DNA from: Alphaproteobacteria bacterium
GTDB taxonomy: Bacteria; Pseudomonadota; Alphaproteobacteria; UBA6615
Assembly (NCBI GenBank): GCA_029243445.1
Contig: JAQWSA010000072.1
Span: forward strand, 1 to 8,033
Length of the DNA: 8,033 nt
Reading direction: 5' to 3'
The notes under the pieces were generated by a model, which was not told the DNA's origin, ran no database searches, and was given only the letters and a program-made list of their open reading frames with translations. The position numbers were made by a program, and so were the translations under genes. Below, in pieces: positions 1 to 6,560 of the stretch (the first letter of the stretch is position 1; every line of letters begins with the position of its first letter).

Positions 1-119
1 ACCGTTATTCGATGGCACTATTTTTTAATCCTAGTCCAGATACAATAGCTGATCCCTTGGATACGTGTGTGAGCGAAGACAACCCTGCTAAATTTGAACC
101 AGTTAGTATTTATGATTAT
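1..119 (+). repeat. Direct repeat copy A (119 bp, exact)
   Basis: These bases are identical to 1104-1222 at every position, including third codon positions, and then diverge abruptly at base 120. The repeat starts at the first base of the window, so its true length to the left is unknown. It lies in the C-terminal coding part of the first oxygenase. Confidence 0.95.
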
Positions 120-206
120 ATGTGCTGGTATGTAGATAAAAATTATCCACCATCTGCGGGTGGTAAACGTACGGACCTTAAACCTAAGTCGTTAGCTGCT
201 GAATAG
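1..206 (+). CDS. Fe(II)/2-oxoglutarate oxygenase, C-terminal end (5' partial)
   Basis: This is the last 67 or so codons of an isopenicillin N synthase-type dioxygenase; the rest lies outside the window. The frame runs from base 3 and begins with Arg-Tyr-Ser, which matches the RxS motif that binds the 2-oxoglutarate carboxylate in the complete downstream paralogue. The Fe-binding HxD...H residues would be upstream and are not visible. An ATG at 12 is internal (the Met after RYS), not a start. Bases 1-119 are identical to 1104-1222 of the next gene. After that the two copies drop to about 67% nucleotide identity (50 of 75 aligned bases by hand count), and this copy ends Ser-Leu-Ala-Ala-Glu rather than Ser-Phe. 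Only 53 bases separate its stop from the next start, so the two could be co-transcribed. Family membership is secure through the paralogue; the substrate is unknown. Confidence 0.85.
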   Translation, partial: RYSMALFFNPSPDTIADPLDTCVSEDNPAKFEPVSIYDYMCWYVDKNYPPSAGGKRTDLKPKSLAAE

Positions 207-227
207 ATTTTGTAAGGTACAATTGAT

Positions 228-239
228 ATAGATATCTAT
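228..239. promoter_or_regulatory. 12-bp perfect palindrome between tandem oxygenases
   Basis: ATAGATATCTAT reads the same on both strands and lies in the 53-base spacer, about 20 bases before the second oxygenase start. It could be a regulator site. The DNA here is AT-rich and a 12-base palindrome may arise by chance, so support is weak. Confidence 0.25.
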
Positions 240-259
240 TAAATAGAACGGTGAATTCT

Positions 260-1300
260 ATGAGCGTTGAACTAGGAGTAGAAACAGAAATAGGTTCTAA
301 GAGAAAAACAGAAAAAATTCCCGTACTTGACTTGGGACCATATATTGAAGGCGAAGCAGGAGCTGCTGAAAAACTTGCTGCTGAACTATGTTATGCACAG
401 GAAAATATAGGGTTCTATTTTGTAACAAACCATGGAGTTCCGATGGATTTGATACACCGTGGATACGAAGAATTAATTAAAGTATTCGCGTTGCCATTAG
501 AAGAAAAACTTAAACTTCGTTCACCTGATAATGCTTATGGATATGTTCCACCAAAGTCAGTTGTTTATGTAACTTCGCCTATCAATGAAAATACTAAAGC
601 CGACCTTAACGAAGTACTACGGTATGTTAATGAGAGGCCAGTAGATCATCCTGGCCGTATGGCAGGTCTACGTTTTCATGGGCCGAACCCATGGCCGGAA
701 AGCCTTCCTGGGTTTAAAGAGACAATTAAAGGATGTCATGAGGCATTGGCTTCACTGGGAAGACGCATGCTTCCTATTTATGCATTAGCACTGGATAAAC
801 CGGCTGATTTTTTTGATTCTATGTTTGATGACCCTTTATGGACGACACGTAATTCGCACTATCCTGTGATGGAAGCAGAAGAAAACCAATTTGGAATATC
901 TCCTCATCAAGATCATGGGTTTATGACCTTATTACCTTTATCAGATGTACCAGGTCTTGAAATACGTACGAGGGCTGGAAATTGGATCAATGCGGATCAT
1001 ATGGGTGAAGATGCTGTAATAATAAATACGGGTGAATTTTTAAATCGTTGGACTAACGGTCGATTCTTGGCATCACCACATCGTGTAGTTCCCCCTAAAA
1101 AAGACCGTTATTCGATGGCACTATTTTTTAATCCTAGTCCAGATACAATAGCTGATCCCTTGGATACGTGTGTGAGCGAAGACAACCCTGCTAAATTTGA
1201 ACCAGTTAGTATTTATGATTATTTGGTTTGGTATAATGAGAAAAACTATTCACCTTTAGCTGGTGGAACACGGAAAGATATAAAACCTAAATCTTTCTAA
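260..1300 (+). CDS. Fe(II)/2-oxoglutarate-dependent oxygenase, isopenicillin N synthase family
   Basis: This is a cytosolic non-haem iron dioxygenase of 346 residues, a normal length for the family. The N-terminal dioxygenase domain (about 18-130) has the conserved IPVLDLGPY start (20-28) and the GFYFVTNHGVP block (51-61). The C-terminal 2OG-Fe domain carries the iron triad His216, Asp218 (PHQD) and His274 (SPHRVV), plus the 2-oxoglutarate-binding Arg283-x-Ser285. All catalytic residues are present, so the enzyme should be active. The ATG at 260 is preferred over the GTG at 251 because GGTGA (250-254) sits five bases before it, whereas the GTG has no ribosome site. Family members hydroxylate, desaturate or cyclise small molecules, and the sequence does not reveal the substrate. 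It is a tandem paralogue of the truncated upstream gene. The next gene (SDR) converges on it after 43 bases, with no clear terminator between. Confidence 0.92.
   Translation: MSVELGVETEIGSKRKTEKIPVLDLGPYIEGEAGAAEKLAAELCYAQENIGFYFVTNHGVPMDLIHRGYEELIKVFALPLEEKLKLRSPDNAYGYVPPKSVVYVTSPINENTKADLNEVLRYVNERPVDHPGRMAGLRFHGPNPWPESLPGFKETIKGCHEALASLGRRMLPIYALALDKPADFFDSMFDDPLWTTRNSHYPVMEAEENQFGISPHQDHGFMTLLPLSDVPGLEIRTRAGNWINADHMGEDAVIINTGEFLNRWTNGRFLASPHRVVPPKKDRYSMALFFNPSPDTIADPLDTCVSEDNPAKFEPVSIYDYLVWYNEKNYSPLAGGTRKDIKPKSF
1104..1222 (+). repeat. Direct repeat copy B (119 bp, exact)
   Basis: This is the second copy of the block at 1-119, at an offset of 1103 bases. It covers residues 282-321 of the oxygenase, including the Arg283-x-Ser285 co-substrate motif. 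Identity stops abruptly at 1223. Confidence 0.95.
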
Positions 1301-1343
1301 GTTTGATCTAATATCTTCGTCCCTCGATTGGTGTTTTTTTAAG

Positions 1344-2120
1344 TTATATTTCCCACTCTACGTTTCCATCCATACCAATTTGTTGCCCTGTTATATGGCG
1401 TCCGGCTGATGATGCTAAGAATACCGCTAATTCTCCAACTTCCGATGGATCTATCCAAGTTCGTAGCGATATATATTTAAGAAAGTTATTTTCAGCTTCT
1501 TCGAAATCAATATTTTTTACTTTGGCATGATTAGATAGAATCCCTCGGCCGCGTTCGTTATTAATCAGTCCTGGTAGGATTGCATTACATCTAATGCCAA
1601 AAGGACCATATTCTCTGGCGACGGTATGTGTAAGTCCAAGGACACCTACTTTTGAAGCAACATAAGGAGAGCGGCCCGGCAGAGCTACTTTAGCGGATGC
1701 AGTAGATATATTTATAATACAACCACTTTTTTGATCTTTCATCGTTTTAGCTATATTTTTGATACAATAAAACATTCCATTCAGATTTACCGAAATGGTT
1801 CTATCCCAATCCATATATGAAATATCTTCTAGATTACTGTTCGGACCTCCAACACCAGCATTATTTATAAGTACGTCGACACCGCCCATCCAATCTAAAG
1901 ATTCTCTAACTAAGTTTTCTACATCTTCAGGATTACCTATGTCGGTAACGCTGCCCCTAAGTCCTTCGTGCTTTTCAAGACATCTCTTTAGTGTTTTTTC
2001 ATTTATGTCACAAATGTGAACTTTAGATCCTTTGCTAAGAAAACTTTCGGCAATAGCTTCCCCAATACCAGATCCCCCAGCTGTGATGATAACCCTTTGT
2101 GTTGGTTCCAAATCCGGCAT
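1344..2120 (-). CDS. Short-chain dehydrogenase/reductase (SDR)
   Basis: This is a 258-residue classical SDR, probably a soluble NAD(H)-dependent alcohol or diol dehydrogenase. The cofactor loop is TAGGSGIG (13-20), with Ala in place of the first usual Gly. Asp38 at the end of the second strand points to NAD rather than NADP. NNAG lies at 86-89, the active-site Asn at 112, and the catalytic pair Tyr153/Lys157 in YVASK. The position usually held by catalytic Ser (13 before Tyr) is Thr140, flanked by Ser139 and Ser142. The C-terminus has the usual FLASSAGRHITGQ and GMDG blocks (234-252). The ATG at 2120 has AGGAT about seven bases upstream. LysR lies upstream on the same strand, 153 bases away, so the SDR probably has its own promoter or is read through from LysR. 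The substrate is unknown; dehydrogenation of an alcohol or dihydrodiol made by the neighbouring oxygenases is inference. Confidence 0.92.
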   Translation of the reverse strand: MPDLEPTQRVIITAGGSGIGEAIAESFLSKGSKVHICDINEKTLKRCLEKHEGLRGSVTDIGNPEDVENLVRESLDWMGGVDVLINNAGVGGPNSNLEDISYMDWDRTISVNLNGMFYCIKNIAKTMKDQKSGCIINISTASAKVALPGRSPYVASKVGVLGLTHTVAREYGPFGIRCNAILPGLINNERGRGILSNHAKVKNIDFEEAENNFLKYISLRTWIDPSEVGELAVFLASSAGRHITGQQIGMDGNVEWEI

Positions 2121-2205
2121 AAGTAATCCTATCTTTATATTTTTTATATTTAAACTTTAATTAATATCAAATGAGCCATCTAATAAATTGTACAAATCAG
2201 TAATC

Positions 2206-2222
2206 AATTAAGCGCTTTAATT
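2206..2222. promoter_or_regulatory. Imperfect palindrome upstream of SDR (possible operator)
   Basis: Arms AATTAA and TTAATT flank a GCGCT centre, in the 153-base gap before the SDR start. The GC core stands out in otherwise AT-only DNA. This could be a regulator site for the SDR promoter, but A+T arms are cheap by chance here. No clear -35/-10 pair could be fixed in this gap. Confidence 0.25.
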
Positions 2223-2260
2223 AAATAAGAATGCTATTAAATTAATTTTTTAAATTAGAT

Positions 2261-2273
2261 CTTAACAATTAAG
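2261..2273 (-). other. Short inverted repeat directly after the LysR stop
   Basis: CTTAA-TTG-TTAAG on the minus strand immediately follows the LysR stop codon. The five-pair stem is AT-rich with a three-base loop, and no run of T follows it directly. It could be a weak 3' end structure of the regulator mRNA, but is too weak to call a terminator. Confidence 0.2.
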
Positions 2274-3197
2274 TTAATTATACTTTTCTGATTTAGACCA
2301 ACTTTCCGCGGTTATTTTTAGAGCTGTCTGAAGATTATCTACCAGAACATTAGCGGCCTGATTTAAAGGTCTTTGTTTTTGATTTATTAAATAAAAATCT
2401 ATTGTCATAGAAGGATTTAGAATGGGATTAATTGTAAATCTACCTGTGTGCATTTCATCAATTATAGTGGAAATAGGAAAGATACCGGCCCAATCAGATT
2501 TATGTATAAACTCTAATGCCCCAAATAAGCCATCCATCTCTAATAGTCTATCAACCGCTATATCCCCGCTTAAATTATAGCGTTTTAAAATCCCTCTTAA
2601 ACTATGTTGTTCAGACGGAATAACCCATTTTCTAGCGGGAATATTCTTTAAACTAATAGGTTTTAAGTGGATTAAATTACTATTTGGCCCTGATGTGACG
2701 ACTAGTTCTTCAGTTGAAAGAGCTTTTAAAGATAAACCATCCTGGATTTGTGGATCATTAACTATTGCAAAATCCAATTCACCTGAAATAACCCAGTCAG
2801 TTAAGGTACCTGAATAGCCTTCAACTATACGTATATCTACATGAGGAAAATTTTCTGTAAAGTCAGTTAAAACTTGCGGTAGAACACTTTTTGTAACAGT
2901 TGAAATTAATCCAACTGTTAGAGATCCTGAAATTTCTTTAGCCCAGCTTCGCATATGCTGTTCAGCATTTTTTACTTCTCCCAGAATGGTTATACAATGC
3001 TGATAAAATTGTACGGCAGCCGGTGTTGGGCGTACGCCTCTAGCATGCCTTTCAAACAAAACTATAGATAATCTTGCTTCTAAGTTTCTTATCTGCAGAC
3101 TTAAACTTGGCTGTGCACAATTAAGACGCATAGCTGCGCGGTTTATGCTTCCTTCTTCATATACGGCAACAAATGAACGAATATTTCTTAAATCCAA
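2274..3197 (-). CDS. LysR-family transcriptional regulator
   Basis: The protein has 307 residues, standard for LysR regulators. The N-terminal winged helix-turn-helix (about 1-60) shows the family pattern: MDLRNIRSFVAV at the start, recognition helices in SINRAAMRLNCAQPSLS (17-33), and LEARLSIVLFER (39-50) with the wing after it. A linker helix (about 60-90) leads to the periplasmic-binding-protein-like effector domain (about 91-295), which begins SGSLTVGLIS. The start is a TTG at 3197. It places Met exactly where LysR proteins begin and has TAGGA about eight bases upstream; no in-frame ATG or GTG lies just upstream. The gene diverges from the luciferase-like monooxygenase across 143 bases, the usual arrangement for a LysR protein controlling its neighbour, and the SDR lies downstream on its strand. 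The inducer is unknown; an aromatic compound or pathway intermediate would fit the surroundings. Confidence 0.93.
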   Translation of the reverse strand: MDLRNIRSFVAVYEEGSINRAAMRLNCAQPSLSLQIRNLEARLSIVLFERHARGVRPTPAAVQFYQHCITILGEVKNAEQHMRSWAKEISGSLTVGLISTVTKSVLPQVLTDFTENFPHVDIRIVEGYSGTLTDWVISGELDFAIVNDPQIQDGLSLKALSTEELVVTSGPNSNLIHLKPISLKNIPARKWVIPSEQHSLRGILKRYNLSGDIAVDRLLEMDGLFGALEFIHKSDWAGIFPISTIIDEMHTGRFTINPILNPSMTIDFYLINQKQRPLNQAANVLVDNLQTALKITAESWSKSEKYN

Positions 3198-3226
3198 TAG
3201 ATTAATCCTATATATATATCGTTTAG

Positions 3227-3245
3227 CTATAGTTTTATCTGATAG
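3227..3245. promoter_or_regulatory. LysR-type T-N11-A dyad in divergent promoter
   Basis: CTAT-N11-ATAG is a dyad with exactly the T-N11-A spacing known for LysR binding sites. It lies 30-48 bases upstream of the lysR start and about 95 bases upstream of the monooxygenase start. In this family such a site commonly serves both autorepression and activation of the divergent gene. The position fits well; the motif is short and the region AT-rich, so confidence is moderate. Confidence 0.5.
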
Positions 3246-3330
3246 TATGTATTAAAACTTATTATTTGTGGTAGGCAAGTTAAATTTATTATTTTATAAG
3301 ACATAAATAGAAATTAGTTATTAAAAAACC

Positions 3331-3334
3331 GGAG
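3331..3334 (+). promoter_or_regulatory. Shine-Dalgarno site of the monooxygenase
   Basis: GGAG sits six bases before the ATG at 3341. It is a strong site that fixes the start of the luciferase-like gene. Confidence 0.8.
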
Positions 3335-3340
3335 TCCCGA

Positions 3341-4567
3341 ATGGCCCAACCTAAAGTTATATTACAATTATATCCTATGTTTCCTGCAGAAGGCGAAGAG
3401 GGAAGAAAAGCTCTTAGACCTCTGGGTAATGACAGTGATCTATATCATAAGATAGTTCATGAATGGACTGATATCGCTAAAGCGGCAGACGAAATGGGTG
3501 TATGGGGATTAGGAACAATAGAACATCACTTTCATTCAGAAGGTTATGAGGTTGGACCAAACCCAGGAATTTTAAATTCATACTGGGCTAGCCAAGTAAA
3601 AAATGCTCATGTTGGAGCACTTGGATACGTTGCAGCTACGCAAGACCCTATTCGGATAGCCGAAGAAACAGCTATTCTTGATCACTTGACTAAAGGAAAG
3701 TATTGGGTTGGATTTGCACGGGGTTATCAATCTCGTTGGACAAATACTATTGGCCAGTTTACTGATTCAGTTGCCACTGTTTCTGATGGAAGTGAGAATG
3801 ACCAGAGAAATAGAGAAATATTTGAGGAACGAGTTGAAATGGTTCTCAAGTGTTGGACTGAAGAATCAGTTCGTCTTGATGGCAAACATTATCAAGCCCC
3901 ATATCCCTTGGAGACAGGTGTTGAAGACTACCCAGCTTGGAAAATAGCCTCTGAGGCGGGCGTCGAAGGTGAAATTGATGAAAATGGTGCGGTACAGCGA
4001 ATTAGTGTAGTACCTAAGCCTTATCAGAAACCTCATCCGCCAGTTATGGTTGCCGCTTCTAAGAGTCCAGACTCAATAAAGTTTTGTGCAAAACATGGTT
4101 TTATACCAACATACTTTATGGCAGCTGAGGGTATGTCTGAATTGATGGACTTATACGTTGAAGAATCTGCAAAACATGGAAGACATGTATCTAAAGGGCA
4201 GAAACAAAATATGGTTCGCTGGCCTCATATTGGTAAAACTGCAGAAGATTATGACCGGAAGCTTCGTGAGTATGATCTTGATATATATAAAAACTTCTAT
4301 GGACCATTCTTTCCACAGTTTCCGCAAGGCAATGATGATGTACTAGTTCAATCGATGAAAGATTCAGGAATATTTATTGGTGGGACTTTAGATGAATCTA
4401 TTAAGGCCTGGAAAGAGCAATACGAACAGGTTCCAGCAGAGTATATCACTTTGATATTCCATTGGGCACAACAGCCTAAGGAAGACATGCTTGAAGAACT
4501 ATCTACCTTTATGGAAAAAATTCTTCCTGAGCTAGAGGTTCCTGATTTTGCTATTGCAGCAGAATAA
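3341..4567 (+). CDS. LLM-class flavin-dependent monooxygenase (luciferase-like)
   Basis: This 408-residue protein has the bacterial luciferase-like TIM-barrel fold. Family marks are ILQLYPMFP near the N-terminus, the WGLGTIEHHF segment (55-64) where luciferase-type enzymes keep their conserved Glu-His, the block DPIRIAEETAILDHLTKGK (102-120) followed by GFARGY (124-129), and PHPPVMVAASKSPDS (231-245) for the flavin phosphate region. Relatives use reduced FMN, supplied by a separate reductase, and O2 to oxidise aldehydes, alkanes, sulfonates, terpenes or aromatic side chains. No flavin reductase gene is visible in the window. The ATG has GGAG six bases upstream. The gene is divergent from lysR with a LysR-type dyad between, so LysR control is likely. 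It forms a single-gene unit closed by the terminator at 4606-4645. The substrate cannot be inferred. Confidence 0.92.
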   Translation: MAQPKVILQLYPMFPAEGEEGRKALRPLGNDSDLYHKIVHEWTDIAKAADEMGVWGLGTIEHHFHSEGYEVGPNPGILNSYWASQVKNAHVGALGYVAATQDPIRIAEETAILDHLTKGKYWVGFARGYQSRWTNTIGQFTDSVATVSDGSENDQRNREIFEERVEMVLKCWTEESVRLDGKHYQAPYPLETGVEDYPAWKIASEAGVEGEIDENGAVQRISVVPKPYQKPHPPVMVAASKSPDSIKFCAKHGFIPTYFMAAEGMSELMDLYVEESAKHGRHVSKGQKQNMVRWPHIGKTAEDYDRKLREYDLDIYKNFYGPFFPQFPQGNDDVLVQSMKDSGIFIGGTLDESIKAWKEQYEQVPAEYITLIFHWAQQPKEDMLEELSTFMEKILPELEVPDFAIAAE

Positions 4568-4605
4568 TTACTTTATAATAAACTGTGGATAAATCGCGGT
4601 ACTAC

Positions 4606-4645
4606 TAGGGTCATCCTATATAAAGGGTGACCCTATTTTCTTTTT
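4606..4645 (+). terminator. Rho-independent terminator after the monooxygenase
   Basis: TAGGGTCATCCT (4606-4617) pairs with AGGGTGACCCTA (4624-4635) in a 12-pair stem with one T-G wobble and a six-base loop, followed by TTTTCTTTTT (4636-4645). The T-run is only on the plus-strand side, so it terminates the monooxygenase transcript. The converging CoA-transferase transcript would read the hairpin without a U-tract. Confidence 0.9.
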
Positions 4646-4666
4646 ATCCACTCAAATATTTAGAAA

Positions 4667-5896
4667 TTAACCAATAACTCCGCTATTTCTAAGTGATTCT
4701 ATTTCCTCATTATTTAGGCCTAGCTTTTCTGTAAGCACCTCATTTGTGTGCTCACCAAGAAGGGGGGGGTGATGACGGTAAGCAACTGGTGTCTCTGATA
4801 ATCGAAGAGGGCTAGCTATTAATTTTGCTCCACCACCTTCTTTTATCAATGGGTGAGGAATTTGTGTAATCATTTCTCTTGCTAGTACATGAGGGTCTGT
4901 AAATGTTTGATCCAGGTTATTAATCGGTCCGCAGCCAATTTTCATCTTTTCAAGTTCTTCAAGCCAGTACTGAGAAGGCTTTTGCATGATTAAGTTCTGT
5001 ATTAATTCAACAATTTCGGCACGATTTTTTACGCGAGCGTCATTTGTGGAATATTTTGGATCATTAGGTAGTTCATGGGCTCCCGCAAAATCACAAAATG
5101 TTTTAAACTGCTTATCATTACCAATTGCTAGAACAATATGGCCATCAGAACTCTTAAATACTTGATAAGGTACTATGTTGGGATGAGCGTTTCCTAGACG
5201 TTCAGCCTCTCCTGAATGTAAAAAATTCATTCCTTGGTTTACTAGCCAAGCTACCTGAGTGTCTAGCATACCTATATCTATATATTGTCCCTGTCCTGAT
5301 AAAGCGGCATGTCTCAGTGCTGCATTGATTGCAACTGCGGCAAACATACCAGACATTATATCTGCTATTGGAACCCCAACTTTTTGGGGCTCACGGTCAG
5401 CCTCGCCCGTTATTGACATTATTCCACCCATACCCTGTATTAAAAAATCATACCCGGGTCTTTTAGAGTAGGGTCCAGTCTGTCCAAATCCTGTAATTGA
5501 ACAATATACAAGTTTGGGATTAAGTGCTTTTAGGTCATCATACCCTAAGCCGTATTTTGAGAGATTACCTGTTTTGAAATTTTCTACCAAAACATCAGCT
5601 TTTAACGCTAGTTTTCGAATAATGTTTTGTCCAGCCTCGCTAGTAAGGTCAATTTCTACTGATCTCTTATTACGATTTGCGCTCATAAAGTAAGCGCTTT
5701 CTGTCGTCTCTTTACCTTCATTATCTGTGACGAAGGGTGGGGCGAACTTACGGGTATCATCACCTGATCCAGGCCGTTCTATTTTTATGACGTCAGCTCC
5801 AAGGTCTCCGAGCATTTGTGTGCAATACGGACCAGCCAGAACTCGGGTTAGATCTATTACTGTAACACCGGATAAGGCACCAGTTTTGTTGTTCAT
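4667..5896 (-). CDS. CaiB/BaiF family III CoA-transferase
   Basis: This 409-residue enzyme moves CoA between carboxylic acids. The family core is clear: LTRVLAGPYCTQMLGDLGADVIKIERPG (16-43), SANRNKRSVEIDL (72-84), VENFKTGNLSKYGLGYDDL (104-122), YCSITGFGQTGPYSKRPGYD (131-150), the catalytic aspartate Asp179 in VGVPIADIMSG, HPNIVPYQ (238-245), CGPINNL (322-328) and the C-terminal LLGEHTNEVL (379-388). Several of these blocks resemble the succinate-hydroxymethylglutarate/glutarate CoA-transferase branch (SUGCT-like), so a dicarboxylate substrate is plausible but not proven. The ATG at 5896 is preferred over a TTG at 5908 because GAGA lies between the two, at a fitting distance from the ATG. The gene contains a run of eight G (C on its sense strand) at 4762-4769. 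DUF423 lies upstream on the same strand, 126 bases away. It could activate the acid product of the neighbouring ring-cleavage or oxygenase steps. Confidence 0.93.
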   Translation of the reverse strand: MNNKTGALSGVTVIDLTRVLAGPYCTQMLGDLGADVIKIERPGSGDDTRKFAPPFVTDNEGKETTESAYFMSANRNKRSVEIDLTSEAGQNIIRKLALKADVLVENFKTGNLSKYGLGYDDLKALNPKLVYCSITGFGQTGPYSKRPGYDFLIQGMGGIMSITGEADREPQKVGVPIADIMSGMFAAVAINAALRHAALSGQGQYIDIGMLDTQVAWLVNQGMNFLHSGEAERLGNAHPNIVPYQVFKSSDGHIVLAIGNDKQFKTFCDFAGAHELPNDPKYSTNDARVKNRAEIVELIQNLIMQKPSQYWLEELEKMKIGCGPINNLDQTFTDPHVLAREMITQIPHPLIKEGGGAKLIASPLRLSETPVAYRHHPPLLGEHTNEVLTEKLGLNNEEIESLRNSGVIG

Positions 5897-5931
5897 TGTA
5901 AATCTCAATATAAAAGTTTAAATATTAATTT

Positions 5932-5937
5932 ATTATA
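5932..5937 (-). promoter_or_regulatory. Possible -10 box of the CoA-transferase
   Basis: The minus strand reads TATAAT here, 36 bases before the ATG at 5896, giving a short leader. At 16-18 bases upstream only poor -35 matches (for example TTATGC) are seen. The 126-base gap to DUF423 suggests separate transcription, but such hexamers are frequent in AT-rich DNA. Confidence 0.3.
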
Positions 5938-6022
5938 AATTTTAAAGGAAAGTCTGCATAAAACATTATTTCTGTAGATACCAGAGTATGACTAATTAAA
6001 AAGATTGATATAATAATTAAAT

Positions 6023-6445
6023 TTATACTAGGCGCTTTGAAAATAATTTAATTACTCCAAAAAATATAATTAAGCACCAACCTAATATTAAAAATGTTCC
6101 ACCAGTTGGAACAAGTCCTGGTAGTTTAGTTCCCAAAGCGATTGCATACAAACCACCACTGAATCCAGCTATACCAATTGTAAAAGCTATAATCGTTAAT
6201 AAAAGAATTAAACTAGCTGTATAATTTGAGTGTATCCGTTGTGTTAATATTATATGGTATATAATAGCAATACTAAGGATTACTAAAGCATGAATCATTT
6301 GTGATTGGCTTGCTAAATGTATAAAATCATTACCTCCTGGAACTTTAGTGAAGATTAAACCGTGTGAAGAAGAGGCTGCAATAATTATTGAACATAGTCC
6401 ATTCAAGGCAGCTATAATTATAAATATTACTGTAATTCGGCTCAT
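6023..6445 (-). CDS. DUF423 family small membrane protein
   Basis: This is a 140-residue inner-membrane protein with four predicted helices at about 5-23, 50-67, 76-104 and 112-135. It matches the DUF423 (YgdD-like) pattern: AALNG (12-16), SSHGL (26-30), QSQMIHAL (47-54), GFSGGLY (94-100) and PTGGTFLILGW (113-123). The biochemical role of the family is not established. The ATG at 6445 has AAAGG about seven bases upstream. It is divergent from the intradiol dioxygenase and upstream of the CoA-transferase on the same strand. DUF423 genes are widespread housekeeping-type genes, so its place here may be incidental to the catabolic genes. Confidence 0.88.
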   Translation of the reverse strand: MSRITVIFIIIAALNGLCSIIIAASSSHGLIFTKVPGGNDFIHLASQSQMIHALVILSIAIIYHIILTQRIHSNYTASLILLLTIIAFTIGIAGFSGGLYAIALGTKLPGLVPTGGTFLILGWCLIIFFGVIKLFSKRLV

Positions 6446-6491
6446 AACTTTGCCTTTCCAATTGGCAGTAGTGTCTGTTTTAAAAAACTCA

Positions 6492-6507
6492 TAATATTAT
6501 AATATTA
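6492..6507. promoter_or_regulatory. 16-bp perfect palindrome with a TATAAT on each strand
   Basis: TAATATTATAATATTA is a perfect palindrome in the divergent spacer between DUF423 and the dioxygenase. It contains TATAAT on the plus strand (6498-6503) and on the minus strand (6496-6501), so overlapping divergent -10 boxes are possible. No good -35 was found in either direction (TGTTTT at 6476-6481 is the nearest on the plus strand). It could equally be an operator or a chance AT palindrome. Confidence 0.35.
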
Positions 6508-6548
6508 AGTTAAGAAAATTTAAAATACGGGAAATGCCATATAGGTAT

Positions 6549-6552
6549 GGAG
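6549..6552 (+). promoter_or_regulatory. Shine-Dalgarno site that decides the dioxygenase start
   Basis: GGAG lies eight bases before the ATG at 6561. The earlier in-frame ATG at 6534 has only GGGAA almost touching it. This site supports 6561 as the true start. Confidence 0.65.
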
Positions 6553-6560
6553 AAAAAAAT

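Noticed and set aside
1334..1340. T7 run between the converging oxygenase and SDR genes, considered as a terminator
   Set aside because: No stable hairpin precedes it on the plus strand; only two or three scattered pairs can be drawn.
1795..2019. 74-codon open frame on the plus strand
   Set aside because: It is antisense to the SDR, whose motifs (NNAG region) are encoded on the other strand. It has no ribosome site or recognisable protein.
3209..3219. TATATATATAT run upstream of lysR
   Set aside because: It is a short simple repeat in AT-rich spacer DNA that touches the lysR ribosome site. Nothing marks it as more than base composition.
3708..3947. 79-codon plus-strand frame
   Set aside because: It lies wholly inside the luciferase-like gene in another frame, and the real frame carries the conserved GFARGY block here.
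4158..4346. 62-codon plus-strand frame
   Set aside because: It is an out-of-frame shadow inside the luciferase-like gene with no supporting signal.
5259..5471. 70-codon plus-strand frame
   Set aside because: It is antisense to the catalytic Asp179 region of the CoA-transferase, and its cysteine- and proline-rich sequence is typical of a shadow frame.
5727..5921. 64-codon plus-strand frame
   Set aside because: It is antisense to the conserved N-terminus of the CoA-transferase, with no independent support.
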